Source: Cryptomeria japonica (taxonomy: Eukaryota; Streptophyta; Pinopsida; Cupressales; Cupressaceae). Taken from it: a stretch of 60,000 nt of DNA. Below the pieces are notes generated by a model. The model ran no database searches. It worked only from the letters and a program-made list of their open reading frames with translations, and was not told the origin of the DNA. Both the position numbers and the translations under genes were made by a program. Positions 9,792 through 22,863 of this stretch are shown here, one piece after another (positions within the stretch are counted from its first letter, which is position 1; every line of letters starts with the position of its first letter). The stretch covers positions 265,023,925 to 265,083,924 of the forward strand of contig NC_081415.1 of assembly GCF_030272615.1 (NCBI RefSeq), in the 5' to 3' direction.

Positions 9792-12700
9792 TGATGAAGT
9801 TAAAATGCGTTTCTTGGAATGTTCGGGGGTTGGAATCCCCTAACAAGAAATATGTGGTTAAGAGATTTCTCAAAATCTATAAGAACATTGATATTCTATT
9901 TCTCCAAGAGATTAAAGTTGTGCAATTCTCTCTTGACATCAATCTAAAGTGTATCTAGAGGGATGTAGAGTACTTCACCACTAAGCATCAAAAGGGTAAG
10001 GGAGGAGCAACCATTTTGATCAGTCACAAATGGAAAAATGTTATTGTGAGATGGTGATGATCTCCTTGTAACATGTTGGTGTGGGTGGTTCTTAAGGTTA
10101 AGGATGTTAAATTTGGAATCGACTCAATTTATGCTTTTAATGATGTCAAAGAAAGGGTTGAACTATGGAGATGGGCTTCTCAGATGGAGGAGGTTCCTTG
10201 GCTATTTGGTGGAGACTTCAATATGATAGAAAGACCCTCTGATAAACTGGGAGGTAATAAAATTGAATGGAAAGGTGATGAAAAATTCTATTGGAACAAA
10301 TTTACCAACTAGTTGAAGCTCTTTGACCCCATGACAGATATGAAGAGTGTATGCAATGATATCTAGTTCTCATGGTGCGACTACCAGAAAGGATGCAAGA
10401 GAATATATTCCAAACTGGACATATTTTATGTCAATAAAGAGGTTTTCCAATTCATTAGGAATGACTCGGGTCTTGGTGTTAGGGTGGTGTCATACTCCCT
10501 CTCAAATCATCACCCTATCCAAACTATGGTTTCTCTAGAAAACTCTGCAAGAGAGGTAGATTTCAAAAGAGATAATTTTATCCTGAACTCTAATTTACTT
10601 CTAGATGATGATGTCAATCAGGTGGTGATATTGATAAGAATGTTTAATGAGCATAACACTTCTCTGGGATCTGAGATAGATGTTTAATGAGCATAACACT
10701 TCTTGGGGATCTGAGATAGATAAGTGGACCCAAAATGTCAGTAGTTGGAAAAAAAAATTCAGACTATTGGAAGGAAAAAAAATCCAAAGAATCTAGGAGG
10801 TTAGAATCTAAGCTACATGATTCACTTGCGACAATAGAAGTCCAATGCCAAAGCAACCCTAGTAATGCATCCCTTCTTGAAACTGTATGGTGGTCTAGAG
10901 ATGCCCTTAAAAGGTTGAAACACATCAAGATTCAAGGTCTCAAAACTAGGGCGAGGATTAATTGGGTGGAGCAAGGGGATAAAGGCTCTAGATACTTCTT
11001 CCAACTGCTCAAGAGTAAAGAAGATAAAGAGAAAATTAGAGAAATTTGGGTAGAAATCCATTCCATTTGGACTCCACTAGCATCCTTAATGCATTCAAGT
11101 AGTTTTATTCCTCCCTTTTCTCCTCATAAGACATTGACCCCCAACAGGAGATTCATAGAGCCAATATCAAGTCTACCATTCCCAACAGGATGAGTAAGGA
11201 GGATAGTAAAAAGATAGACAAAGAAATTTTGTGGATGAAATTTAGAATACCATTTCCTCTCTTAGCAATGACAAAACCCTCGAACTAGATGGTCTTACAG
11301 CTGATTCTACAAGATCAATTGTGAATGGATCAGTGATTCTCTATTGCAAGTTTATAAGGAGGCAATTTCCTCTAGCTCATTAGGCAAGGAGATAAATACT
11401 AGTCTTATCAAACTCCTTCCTAAGGAAGGGGATATATCCCTACTCAAGAATTGGAGACCCATCACTCTCTTTAATATATCTTATAAAATCTTAGCTAAAG
11501 TACTTGCTAGAAGATTAGAAGATATTCTTCCCAAAATTGTAAACCATACCCAAATTAGGTTTGTTAAGGGAATATACATTTTGGAGAACTTAGTTACTTG
11601 TTGGGAGGCCATGGATTGGGCTAAAGACTCAAGGTAGCCCACTCTTATGTTCGTACTTGACTTCAAAAATGCTATGAAAAAATTGAATGGGACTTTGTCT
11701 TCATGATGTTGGAAGGGTTGGGTTTCCCGAGAGGTTTTCGCAATATGGTTAGAACACTATTGACTGATGCTAGTGCTTGTGTTGATATGAATGGGCTCAG
11801 ATTTGAAAGGTTTGGGATCTCCAGACTTATCCGACAGGGATGTCCTTTAGCCCCTACCCTTTTTGGTATTATTGTTGATGCAATGCACTATCTATTCAGA
11901 GACAACAAGTTATCTTCCAAGGTGAAGGTCTTATCCTTGCTAGACAGTGAGGAGTTGTCCAATGTATAGTTTGCAGATGACACATCTATCATTTTTTATC
12001 TTTCTGAACTCAACTTTGCATCCATGATGAAAAAATTGGATATATTTTATGGAACATCAAGGAGAAATATTTCTCTAACCAAGTCAGTTATGCTTGGTTG
12101 GGCTAACCCCCCACCACCCCCGTGGTTTGGCAAATATTATCCTATGGGGTTAGGTCAAATATCTAGAGATCCCTTTCTTAGTCAATCCAAATCTCAAAGC
12201 TACGTGGCTTTGGATTAGAGAAAAAATTGACTCCAAAATAAGTAAATAGAACAAACATTTCCTCTCTCTAGTTGGTAGGGTGCAAGTTTGTCAGAAAATC
12301 CTTTCTTCCTATAACATATACTATGCATCTACTTGGCTTTTCAATAATTATCAGTGGAGCCATATTCAGAAGCAAATTAGATAGTTTATTTGGTCAGATG
12401 GTAGGGGTAAAAAGAAGCTTCATGTTGTAAAATGGGATTGGGCACTATGAGAAAATCCAAAGGGGGGCTAGGTTTGAAAGATTTGTGGCTTCAAGGAATG
12501 ACTTTGGCTTCTAAATGGATCTTCAAAGCTTTAGAGGGAAAGGAACCATGGAAGGTATTGATTAGAAATAATATTTCCCACCCAATGCCTAAGCAAGATA
12601 AGACATGGAAATTTTTGCCCCTGGAGGATCTACTTGCAGGACACTTTATAGTCAAACCAAGTAGGGTTGATAGTTTTCAAGGGCATTTGGAGGGCCTGGG

Positions 12701-13560
12701 AAGGAGTGAGATACCTCATCACTAATAGTGGCTCATTAATGAAGATTTATTGGTCTATGGTTTCCGATCAATTTGATGGAATCTATACAATAAGGGTAAA
12801 CCAATTACTTTCACTAAGGGATCTTCGACTAAGAGTTGGGCCTCTAAAGGTATTAGATACTTTAGTGACATCCTAAAAAATGGTCATTGTATCTCCTTGT
12901 CAGATCTCTACAATAAATTTGTCTTTCCTTCCTCTCAATGGAGAACCTACACCATGCTGAGAGAAGCATGCTCTATTCTCTCCCACCTAGAGGATGTTCA
13001 GATGAGGAAAAGTTCAATCACTTTAAATGGCACATTGGCACCCATCTTCACAAAATGAAAGTCAGTGATATTTACACCCAGCTGGTTGATAGGGATGATA
13101 TTTTTAACCACATAAATAAATCTTGGAATGTGAACCTAGGAATCTCTAAGTGGAGCAAGCTCCTTGGTCATCTTTGCGCCAAACCTGTTGAACCTAAACA
13201 AAAATACTTTACTTGGTATCTTCTTCTGCACAAATTGCCTATTTATGTTTTAGATGGCAGTACTACTATTTTCTCTTGTTGTAGAGTTTCAAATATTGTG
13301 AATCATATTTTCTTTTTTTATTTGCTAAGGAAATTTGGATTATGTTTGGTATTTCTGTTAATGAAAATATCACTAATTGGGAATGTTTTATTGGATATGT
13401 ATTTGGATTGTCAAAAAGTATCAATTTATTTTGGTCTATGCTCTCTTCTTTTATATTTTGGTCACTTTGGAAATCTAGAAATAACAGTTTTTTTAATGGC
13501 ATTGAAAGAATCCTTACCAAGTCTCTTAGGAGACTCATATTCTATAATGTCTCTTGGTAG
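9790..13560 (+). pseudogene. LINE ORF2: AP endonuclease and reverse transcriptase, broken
   Basis: ORF2 nicks target DNA and copies the LINE RNA. Endonuclease motifs are visible in order: CVSWNVRGLESPNKK (9806 on), LFLQEIK (about 9897-9920), WLFGGDFNMI (10199 on) and SNHHPI (about 10503-10520). RT motifs follow: LIKLLPKEGD and LKNWRPITLFN (11400-11480), IRQGCPLAPTLFG (about 11830-11870) and the catalytic FADD (about 11970-11981), directly preceded by a TAG at 11967. A FDKAYD-like motif is degraded to DFKNAMK (about 11660). The C-terminal region includes GGLGLKDLWLQGMTLASKW and a zf-RVT-type block at 13140-13300. Frameshifts and stops are frequent. One frameshift comes from a 40-bp tandem duplication at 10641-10720. 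Confidence 0.85.
10641..10720. repeat. 40-bp tandem duplication in LINE ORF2
   Basis: Two adjacent 40-bp copies starting tgtttaatgagcataacac differ at two or three positions. Forty is not a multiple of three, so the duplication shifts the ORF2 frame. Confidence 0.9.
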
Positions 13561-14083
13561 GTTATAGTGGTTATGAGGATCTCCAGGAAGAACATCTGCT
13601 TGAGGATGGAAAGGTTATAATGTATTCAAGTGAGATTTATCATGGATATACTTGGCAAATATCTACAGAAGAAAGGAACACCTTTGAGACGAGACTTGCC
13701 AATTTCATGGTAGAATTTTAAAAGGAAACCTTCAGTTGCTATAGTAGCAACACCAGTAGTGGTCGTAGCCCCAGGTACAATAAAAGACATACCATAAGCC
13801 ATCCCTCTACCAAATTTTGCTAGGATGAGACAAATCTGGATGGAAGGCCAGCAAGGCTAGGTTGCTTGGGTTGAAAATGAAAACTCTAGTCGGCTCTTTG
13901 ATTAAGTTATGCTTTAGATTTCTATATATGCTTAGTGATTACACCATTTTTGTATTTTAATTTTGATATGATACTCACTGGGATTGAGACCCTATCGTGA
14001 TACTTTCTACTTTCACCTCGGCTACTTTGTATTTTGGTAGCTTCTTCTCTTGTTATGTCTCTACTATATATATATATATATAT

Positions 14084-15985
14084 CCACATCAAATTAAGAA
14101 TAAGATTTTATAGTATTTGGATATCAATTTGAATTCTTTATGTACCAAGTATCTAACCATAGGTAAATTATCATCGAGACAATTTATGACCCAATCACAG
14201 ACCTAGTGATCTCCTGCACATCTTCCTACTAGAAGCAACCTTTCCCTTGATGGAGGTGTAAGTAGGACGATAGGTCTAATGATATCCAAGCTTGGTGTTT
14301 TGACCCTACACAACTCTAGTGAGTCACACACCATAGGTACCTCCTTACTAGTGTGACCTCTGACTAAGTAGTGCATCTAGACCATGTGAATTGACAAATT
14401 CTTGCATAGTGCAATGTCACCTTGGCCAAAGGTTTTCATGGTTGCAACGACAATTTAATGTGCAATCAATGTTTACCACCCTACTCGATTAGAACATCAA
14501 ACTAGGGTTCAATCATACTAACCAATTAGGTTGTCTCGTATGCTAATTGCATACTAACATGGGATTAGAGACTCACTTGACTCTAAGTTTATGTACAACT
14601 TTCTAGACTATTCTAATTGCAGTCTTTGTTGTGTTAAGTTAACGAACAACTAACTTTCACAACATGCTCATGTTATTTCAATTAAGTTAATTATTGCTAG
14701 TGTTTAACTAGCACTAGATTCGTGAACACGAGCTTGCATACTTCCACCTTCATGTCTGTGAATATATGCCTTCAACTCAAGGATTTCACAATTGTCATCT
14801 TTACTTATGTAAAGCAAACAATTTTTGTAATAATGAACCTTGACACACAACATAAGAGGACGAGTACTTGCTATACAAAATAAATATGAAAGATAGTGCA
14901 AACCCATTCCTTATTTGTACCCTATAATAGAATCCTTAAGCCTTGTTAATTTGGGTTTAACATATTTACTATGCATACTAGTACAAGTATGAATTAAGCA
15001 TATTTACAGCTATTGTTTCTTTTTCAAGTTTACCTCTGCATAAACAAATTGCCAGAGCGTACAACTCTACGGTTCAGTTGTAAAGATGTTAATAATTATT
15101 TGTTGCTACTAAATTCTCTTCCCTTAAGGTTGAATAAATATACATGTTTACTACTTTGCATTTTGGATGGTAATAATGAATTATTTCATATGATTTTTCT
15201 ATTGCTATAACCTCTTTGTCTCAAAATAAAGACACAACAAGAGGCAAACCATTAAATTATTAGCCATAAATATGTTTAGCATAACCATGTTTATTGAATT
15301 TAATTTCTCTATAAATAACAATATTGCTACAAGTATAGCTTATTGACCTAATATCTTAGGCCATGAAACTAATTTGGTTCATAGAACAAAGTATTCAACT
15401 AGTTAATCTTTCATAATATCAAAATTTAACAATTGATTTCAAAGCAAGAACCTGGCTTACGTGCCTATTTTCCAAGATTGGATGAGTTGAAACACTTCCA
15501 AGTCTTCAATCTACCTCTATTAGCTATGTCACTGTATTCCCAAATCATTGTTTGTGTTCCTTAAGCTTCTCGTGAGAAATAAAATAAAAAAGTCAGTTAA
15601 TATGATAATGAATGATCTTTCATGCTTTCTTTCTGTATATAATGTATGAACTTCAAAAGCTTCCCAATGTAACTTTATTCCCGAGACGGTTAAGTTCATT
15701 TCAATAAATTTTGATTACATTTTAATAAATTCCCATGTTATTACATCGAATTCCCAACTCCCATGTTGTTAGGGGTACAATATCCAAACCCACGATATAA
15801 GATGTGGTTGCTCATTATATTTGATTAAGGGAAACTTAATTTCATAAGTATGGTTGATATAAATGTGGTTACTCACATATTCATAAATATAGCCTCGACC
15901 AATATGTATATCAATCATGAATAAAGAATGATTCATACGGTTCACTTAGTATCACTATGTGATACTTATATGACTATGGTTGTAT
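14084..15985. other. non-coding stretch, nothing recognised
   Basis: About 1.9 kb of AT-rich DNA with no recognisable protein similarity, tandem structure or terminal repeats. Short open frames at 14704-14907 (minus) and 15013-15210 (plus) are unremarkable. Confidence 0.45.
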
Positions 15986-16099
15986 ACTAACATGGTAAAT
16001 GTATGTATATATGTATATGTGTGTGTAAATACATACATTCACACATATACATATACATATACATACATGTGTGTGTGTATATATGTGTGTGTGTGTGTG

Positions 16100-16178
<79 letters not shown>

Positions 16179-16320
16179 GTGTGTGTGTGTGTGTGCGCGC
16201 GCGCGCGCACATACATACATATATGTGTGTGTGTGTGTCTATATATATATAAAGAGAGAGATAGATAGATAGAGAGAGAGAGAGACACACACACACACAC
16301 ACACACATGTATATATGTAA
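15986..16320. repeat. compound microsatellite (TATG, GT, CT, GC, GATA, CA)
   Basis: Successive tracts lie side by side: TA/TATG to 16080, (GT)n 16084-16100, (CT)n about 16102-16176, (GT)n to 16194, (GC)n about 16195-16208, then GT, TA, AGAGAGAT/GATA and (CA)n to about 16308. The tract ends exactly where the gypsy 3' LTR begins. Confidence 0.95.
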
Positions 16321-17998
16321 TGTGTAGGGGAAAAAATGAGACTGAGTATGGAAGCCCTAATCCCACTCTCATACATACTCACGGAATACGAAAGAGCCTA
16401 GGGACGTGACTCACTTCGAGCTACTTCTTGTGTGGAAGAGAGAGTTGAGGATCACCTCTTAGGTTTTATATTCCTTTTTTGTAAATGAGAGAGAGGAATT
16501 ATTCAAAAACATAATCTAACCTACAATGCAAGCAAGCAAACCCTAATATGGAAATGTAGATCAAAGGACAACTGATATACTGCTGAAAAGTACATATTAG
16601 GAGGCAAAATTAGAGGTGCACATGTGTCTAAAATCTTAGCGAAATGTTCGGGACCAGGGTGCCACGCCACTGTCTTGATTCTGCAAGTCCGAAGCTACAA
16701 CTGATGGGATGGATTCTAAAGCCTGCAAGACACTGTTCTACCAAATCCTGCTGACAAAGGGCAGGACCAAGGCACCACGCCCCTGTCCTAGGCAGGTTCA
16801 GGGCACCACACCCCTATCCTAGGAAGGACCAGGGCACCACACCCCTATCCTTAGGGTTTCTGATGAAATATGCACCCAGAGACTATCTTTGTGCGCTCCT
16901 CTGTTCCTAAGACTTCCAGCGATGCACAGATCCGAACTGTATCTAAAGGTGCAAAATAGGGTTTTGGGTGACTATATGGGGTTTTACCTTAGTCAAACCC
17001 CTATGTTGGTGATTTCCACTTCTACAAATAGCTGATAATGTACTGAAAATGTGTGCGCAAGAACCTTGTGTGTGTGCAAGATCCTAAAATGAAAGCAAAC
17101 AATCTAGAGCAACCCTAAAGAGTAAACCCTAATTGCTTTTAATTGATAAAGTAAATGCTCTAAATCCATGATGCAAAGTGATCTAAAGCATGATTATGAA
17201 TCAAAATGAATCACATATAAAGACATGGAAATGACATGAAACCATACCCAACCACAAGGAAGAGGTACAAGCCAATCTTCAGTCGGTGATCTCCTATTGT
17301 TCTCCTACATCTTCAAATGCCCCCAATTGATGAAATGATGATTGATGAATGCTTGATGGATGAATGTTTAATGTTGTTGAAGACTTAAAAGATATGCTCT
17401 TTCACTACAAAGAAGGCTCTTTATCCTCTAAAAACTTGCTTTTCGATTCTTAGAAGAAGACCCCTTCAAATGAAGAAAGAGAGCTCTTAAGTATGAAATC
17501 CTAGATCTTAATTTCGTCTTTAGGCCGACCTAGGATTTTAATATCCTGCCAATATTTTGGTGTTAAGCATTATTCTATCATAGGATTATGCTCCCAAAAT
17601 TTTGGGAAAAAAGTCGAGGACCATGTGCATTCCCGCCACAGTCCGACCAACTTTTCACCAAATTTTTGGGGTTGTTAGATATGATGATATTAGAGCGCAT
17701 CCCATGAGATGTTTTGATATGCGAAATCAAGCCTTAAAGGTCAAAATAAGACATAATTACGGTTTATGATTGAATTATTTATTGGAAGAATAAAATGGAA
17801 AAGGGGCACACTTAGGGTAAAGGGGCCAACTTTATAATATGTAAAGTGATGAAACATGACTTTAGATTTAATTAAATTAATTAATTAAATGCTTAAAGGG
17901 AAATTAGAAATGCAAGATGTAATACACACTAAGGCGGGTGCTAGCCTAAGTGTGAAATTGTACCACCCTAGCAAGGGTGTACAATTTATGACACTACA
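16321..17998 (-). repeat. 3' LTR of the gypsy element
   Basis: On the minus strand the LTR runs TGTAGTGT...CCCCTACACA (1,678 bp). Its ends were set by alignment with the copies at 34080 and 58210 and by the polypurine tract immediately outside. A tandem GC-rich motif of about 31 bp (GGACCAGGGCACCACACCCC type) repeats three times at 16762-16852, with a single related unit at 16649-16676. Confidence 0.85.
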
Positions 17999-18016
17999 TT
18001 TAGCCCCCACTTTAGC
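17999..18016 (-). promoter_or_regulatory. polypurine tract of the gypsy element
   Basis: On the minus strand GCTAAAGTGGGGGCTAAA directly precedes the LTR start TGTAGTGT. This is where plus-strand DNA synthesis is primed in LTR retrotransposons. The same tract lies next to the LTR copy ending at 59839. Confidence 0.75.
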
Positions 18017-18780
18017 GGTCATATGACACTACGTGTATATGCAAGCTAAAGTACAGAAAAGTAAGCATCATTTGAAAAATGATATATCCATAAGTTGTCT
18101 AATGAAGTCCCCAATGGTATCTACAGTACATAGTTAGGAAGCACACCCTAAAAAACCACATGTTAGATCACAAAAATTACCTAATGCTTACTAAGGAAGG
18201 TGATGAAATTCGCGGGTAGCTATATGCCCCCCTATTTCAGCTTGCTAATTAGTGAGATGAAACAGGGTATCATGTTTACGACAACAATTTGTGATAAAGA
18301 TTTTGATGAAGCAAGTTCACAACAAGGCTTGACTGCTCATCATGAATGTTATGGAACTAATATGGAGTGAGAGGGTGAACTCACGATTCCAACACCACTG
18401 ATGGTGCGAGAATCGGAGCTCCCTAGCTCAAGATATGAGAGATTGAAGGGAAAAGTGCAGAAATTAGGGTTTTTAACTTAAAATCATAAAACAAAAAAAG
18501 TGCATAACTCATAAATATGAAAGTGACACCTTCATTTGTCACTTTTTGACTTTTCAACACTATTCAATGCAAAGGAGCCCACCTATTAGTCAGAATGCCT
18601 CAACGTCGACCTAAATGACCTACGTCGATGGAGATCTTGTGCTAGTCCGTACTCGTCAGCCGACCACTCGATGAGGTGAGTTAACCTTCCATTGATTGCC
18701 TTTTGACTTTTTTGATGCTTTTAATGATTTCAAGATAGTGATGTCATCACCAAAACTGGGTCTGTGCCCCCTGTTCAGTC
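18017..18780. other. gypsy interior between polypurine tract and PMD gene
   Basis: No coding similarity. The first 160 bp match the sequence beyond the second LTR copy at 59857-60000, confirming it is element interior. It is probably 5' sequence of the antisense PMD gene. Confidence 0.5.
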
Positions 18781-18784
18781 CCAA

Positions 18785-18880
18785 TGGGGCGCCCTGGTCC
18801 TTCGAGGGTGTCTTGGTCCCACCTAGGTACCCTGGTCCCAGTAGGGTGCCCTGGTCCACTCAGGGCGCCTCGATCCTTAT
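18785..18880. repeat. GC-rich short tandem repeat upstream of the PMD gene
   Basis: Four to five units of roughly 12-24 bp carry the core GGCGCCCTGGTCC, with variants such as GTACCCTGGTCC and GTGCCCTGGTCC. This core is the inverse complement of the GGACCAGGGCGCC motif repeated in the LTRs of the same element family. Confidence 0.7.
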
Positions 18881-19024
18881 CTGGGGCGACCAGTGGTGAC
18901 ACAGGATCGAGCAATTGAATATTGAAATAGATAAAATGAATGTTTTATTAGACGATGATGATGATGATTGATTATTGATGATAGAATGTTTCACTTTTTG
19001 CAGACATTGGCATACATCCATGAG

Positions 19025-21109
19025 CATACTGTCAGGATCACCTTCTGAAGCCTTCAGGAGTAGATCTCAAGGCTGACATCGGGGGAGAGGGAGTTGTTGT
19101 GCACGATGGTGGGCTTGTGGTACATGATGACTATGTCGACCATCAGATTCCATTTTGTGATGATTATGGCATTTATGGAGAGGTGGAATGCAGAAACCTT
19201 GACATTCCTATTGCCTGTGGGGGAGATGATAGTCACCCTCGAGGATGCATACCGCATCTTGCACCTTCCCATCAGGGGGGAGACTATGAGATATCGATCT
19301 GATCACACTAAGGAGAATTATAGGAGAGAGCAAGTATATGTTGTGGGGAGAGTGATGCTCAGTGAGATGAGGAGTCGTATCATGGTCAATTGGCTCCTAC
19401 ACCTGATCGACAAGGTTCCATTACTGAGGCAACTCGTGATAGCTACCATCGCATTGGCTGTGTTCCCTAATGGGCGTGACACACACATGCATGGAGGCCT
19501 CATGTACACTATCTAAGCGATGAAGAGACACATGAGAGTATACTCTTAAGGTCAGAGAATGCTTATACATCTCTATCATGACCTTAGGGAGTATGTATTT
19601 GGATAGGGATGCAACCTGATGACATGCACACTACTACAGGTGTGGATTTTTTAGCACATTACATGTACTAGACCCGTAGGAGTCTCTATAGACTTAGTCC
19701 CAGAGAAGCCTAGGGTATTTGCTTATCCACTTATCTATGAGTGGTGATTTGGAGATTCAACTTAGACAAATTGACAACATGCAAAGTCATATGGAGACCC
19801 TACCTTAGGATGTACATGTGGGCAGGGATAAACAAGAAGTTGTTCTGCATGCAAAGGAATTGTCTACTAGAGGGATGGTACAACCACATAGTCATCCCCT
19901 TCTACTTCGACCGAGTCCAGTGATAGTTTGGGTTCAAGCACTGTGTTCTTACTAATGTGCCTGTATACTTTCGTCATTCTTGCATGATGTCGAGGCCCAA
20001 AGCCATTCCTAGGCCCATTAGTGATGAGATGGACATCACGGATTCAGACGGGTCAGATCGAGATGTTGTGACAAACTACAAAGACAGTGTGGACTCACAT
20101 CGACAGTTCATCACATGGTGGGGGAGTACATATCTTGGAGCCATCTTTCCAACAAATTTCCCTGGAGGGAACCCCAAACCATGGAGATAGATGGGCGATG
20201 GAGGAGGACCCAATACATCTGAGGAGGGCTCTGATGATTAGGTTGATGATGCAGGAGAGAAGGAGGCAGGTGGAGACAAAGATGATCTTAATACTGGAGA
20301 GGGAGATCAAGATGGAGACGATGGGGAGGAGGAAGAGGAGGAGGAGGAGGACACAGATGAGGACAGGGAGGAGGAGGATGAGGAGGACAAGAAGGAAGAT
20401 GAATCAGATGTAGTTCCTCATCACTCCAGGGATGACACCATAGCACTAGATCCACCAAGCATCCCATCACAGGCGGAGAAGGACCCTATAAGGGGTCCTG
20501 ATCATCGGCCCATGCCCACTGTACAAAAATAGTATGAGCGCAGAGAGCCTTAGCAGGTCCCAGTCTCAAGTGGTCTCTATCCATGATCCCTACTGGAGAG
20601 AGGGGGATCCAGGAAAGGTGTTTAATTTATGGATCTTATTAGTTTAGATTTGATGATATAAAATGTTACCGATGAAAATATCTTCCCTTTCTCTGCAAAT
20701 ATTGTCCGAGAGTGGTGCTCTCTCATTCAAAATGCAGTGACAAACCTCATCATGACCGCATAAATTCCCAGTTCCTCCAGATAGCGCATAGATCACAAAG
20801 GAGTGTAGGACACCATAAGGATCTATTCACCCCCCTTCGAATGGAGATGTAGGTCCTGCAAGATAGATTACAACAAACAGAGTGTTATTTAGCAGCGTCG
20901 CAGATAGAGGCAGCCACATATCATGGGATTATGATGGAGAGGTTTCGCAGGATCTTCTTGCGGAGTCACTCACGATCTGTATTGCGATACACACCCATGG
21001 GCCCACCTCCATGACCAGATCAGGAGGGGACATCTAGCCACCATCCTCCAGCTACTAGTCCCAAGGATAGGAGATGACCTTACTATGTCATGAGACATTT
21101 TTGTTGATG
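19025..21109 (+). pseudogene. plant mobile domain (PMD) gene, antisense to the gypsy genes
   Basis: The plant mobile domain is found in plant proteins such as MAIN/MAIL1 and in many transposon-borne genes; its biochemical role in elements is not settled. The N-terminal part (19094-19516) includes MERWNAETLTFLLPVGEMIV and then TLEDAYRILHLPIRGE, the typical domain core, and a GRVMLSEMRSRIMVNWLLHL segment. Further pieces include WRPYLRMYMWAG (19795-19830) and FYFDRVQ (19903 on). A long acidic region (about 20290-20410, runs of E and D) and a C-terminal tail to about 21075 follow. Stops and frameshifts break it, for example at 19517 and 19924. It lies between integrase and the 3' LTR on the opposite strand, an arrangement known for extra ORFs in Tat-type elements. 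A solo LTR is inserted at its 3' end. Confidence 0.75.
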
Positions 21110-21452
21110 TGTAGTACCCCACCTCATTCAGACTCTTTTTGTATGTTTTTGATTGACTTCAGTTGACTGTTCAATGGAGCATTATTGTATATTGATTCAG
21201 ATTTTATGTGATGTTATTTCATGCTTTATCTGGATTTATGGTGTATGATTTTATGCAATATCTCAGTGCTTATGATTAATGCTATTTTTATGGATCATTA
21301 TCATGGACTGACACTTTTACCTTATATGTGCGATGCGTTATTTATATGTTACATGTTTGCATGTGTATGGAATGCGAGGGGATGATTTTCCTTCACTTAC
21401 TCTGATGAGATAGGGAACATCACGATTCTCCTTCATCGGTGTGCGTGTCCTA

Positions 21453-21454
<2 letters not shown>

Positions 21455-21523
<69 letters not shown>
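21455..21523. repeat. (TA)n microsatellite
   Basis: About 34 uninterrupted TA units within the solo LTR. Confidence 0.97.
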
Positions 21524-21528
<5 letters not shown>

Positions 21529-22863
21529 TAAATGCATGTGTGGTTCTTTGGTGCAAGACATTTTAGGTACAAGTACCGGATAGGTACGAGGTATCGACTC
21601 CACTTGGTTTCACAGGTCTGAGCGTGCCTTATATGTTTGATGGGAGTGGAGGAGATAGTTGTTGGGCCCTAACTTGACCCGCAGTTACACTCGTGTGAGT
21701 GTTGTTAGTCGGTTGTCTTTCCCGTCTGGCTGGTATGCGAGTCATAGTGTTAGGTTTGGTCATTTGTGAGTCGTCATTTGATCATTCCTCGTTTGCGTGT
21801 TTCCATTTATTTTATGGCTATTTAATTGAATGGATGATGCTATCTTATGTTGGCATAATTAGTTAATTATTATGCTCTTAAAGTTATTGATTTAATTAAA
21901 TTAATGATTTCTAGATTAAATGGTTAAATGACTTATTTTATTGTGAATAGTTGCATTATATATTTTGTGAAATGAAATAAATAATTGCCTAGCCATTTGA
22001 ATGACAAATGCTTATGTTGAAAGAAAATATTATGGAAAATAGAAAATATAAATAAATTATTTTCTTTTTACCTTTCCATTTGACTTTTGCATTTTTATTG
22101 TTTTTGGAAAAAAGGAGCAAATCTGATTGGAGGAGAAAACTTTTAACCTAGAAAGTTTAGGTTGAAATTATTTTCCCATATATTCTTGGAAGTTCACGGG
22201 AATGAGGAGGAAGAAAATTTGGAAGAGAAATTTGGAAAACCATTCTGAAAGAGGAGCTGGATTTGGATTTGGTTTGCAAGGATTGGGATTCTTCCATCAT
22301 TTTGCTTCTAGTTTGCTTCAAGGTTGGATAAGCTCTTCTTGTTTTGAAGTTTAAATTTGATTTTTCAGTTGCTTCCTGTGGTTGGAAAAATGCAAATCTT
22401 CTTGTGGATACTTGAGGAATGATTGGAATGGAAGAAAGAGTGTTTGCTATTGTTGATTTTGTGAAACTCATATCATGTGTTTGCATATAGGAAAGAAATG
22501 GTTCATTTCTCTATTTGTTGTTTGCTATTTGTTCTAAAAATCAACTTCTTGATTTACCTCTTTTATTTGGAATAGAATGAGTTAGATTTAGTTTGATGTG
22601 TGCTTCCTAGTATCCAATTGTCCAAGATTTGGGGTTCTTGTGTGATTTTATTTCACCATTTGCCTTATTGGTAAATATCCATTTGAAATTTGGATCTTGG
22701 CACTGTGTGTGTGTACCTGTGAAATGATCAGAGAATGAATCGTTTTCATGTTTAAACAATTTTGTGGTGTATTGATTTTAATGCTTTGGGAGGCATGTAT
22801 TTTTTATTTATTTTTATCGTAGATCTTACTTTACCCCGTGGCGGGCTAGTCCCACCACACGGG

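Larger units (their letters stand above)
9067..14083 (+). mobile_element. LINE (non-LTR retrotransposon), 5' truncated and decayed
   Basis: The element holds the C-terminal part of ORF1 (to 9791), then ORF2 with endonuclease, RT and C-terminal domains (9790 to about 13560). About 500 bp of 3' sequence follows, ending in a (TA)n run at about 14065-14082. The start is set by the first recognisable ORF1 codons. The 3' end is a guess, because there is no poly(A) tail. At least ten stops or frameshifts interrupt ORF2, so the copy cannot move itself. Confidence 0.75.

Noticed and set aside
15980-16308. Open frames with poly-SL, RE or TH runs
   Set aside because: Microsatellite translations in all frames.
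20087-20413. Arginine-rich 108-aa frame
   Set aside because: Shadow frame of the acidic (GAG/GAT-rich) part of the PMD gene.
22157-22486. 109-aa minus frame in the solo LTR
   Set aside because: No known motif and inside a non-coding LTR; likely chance.
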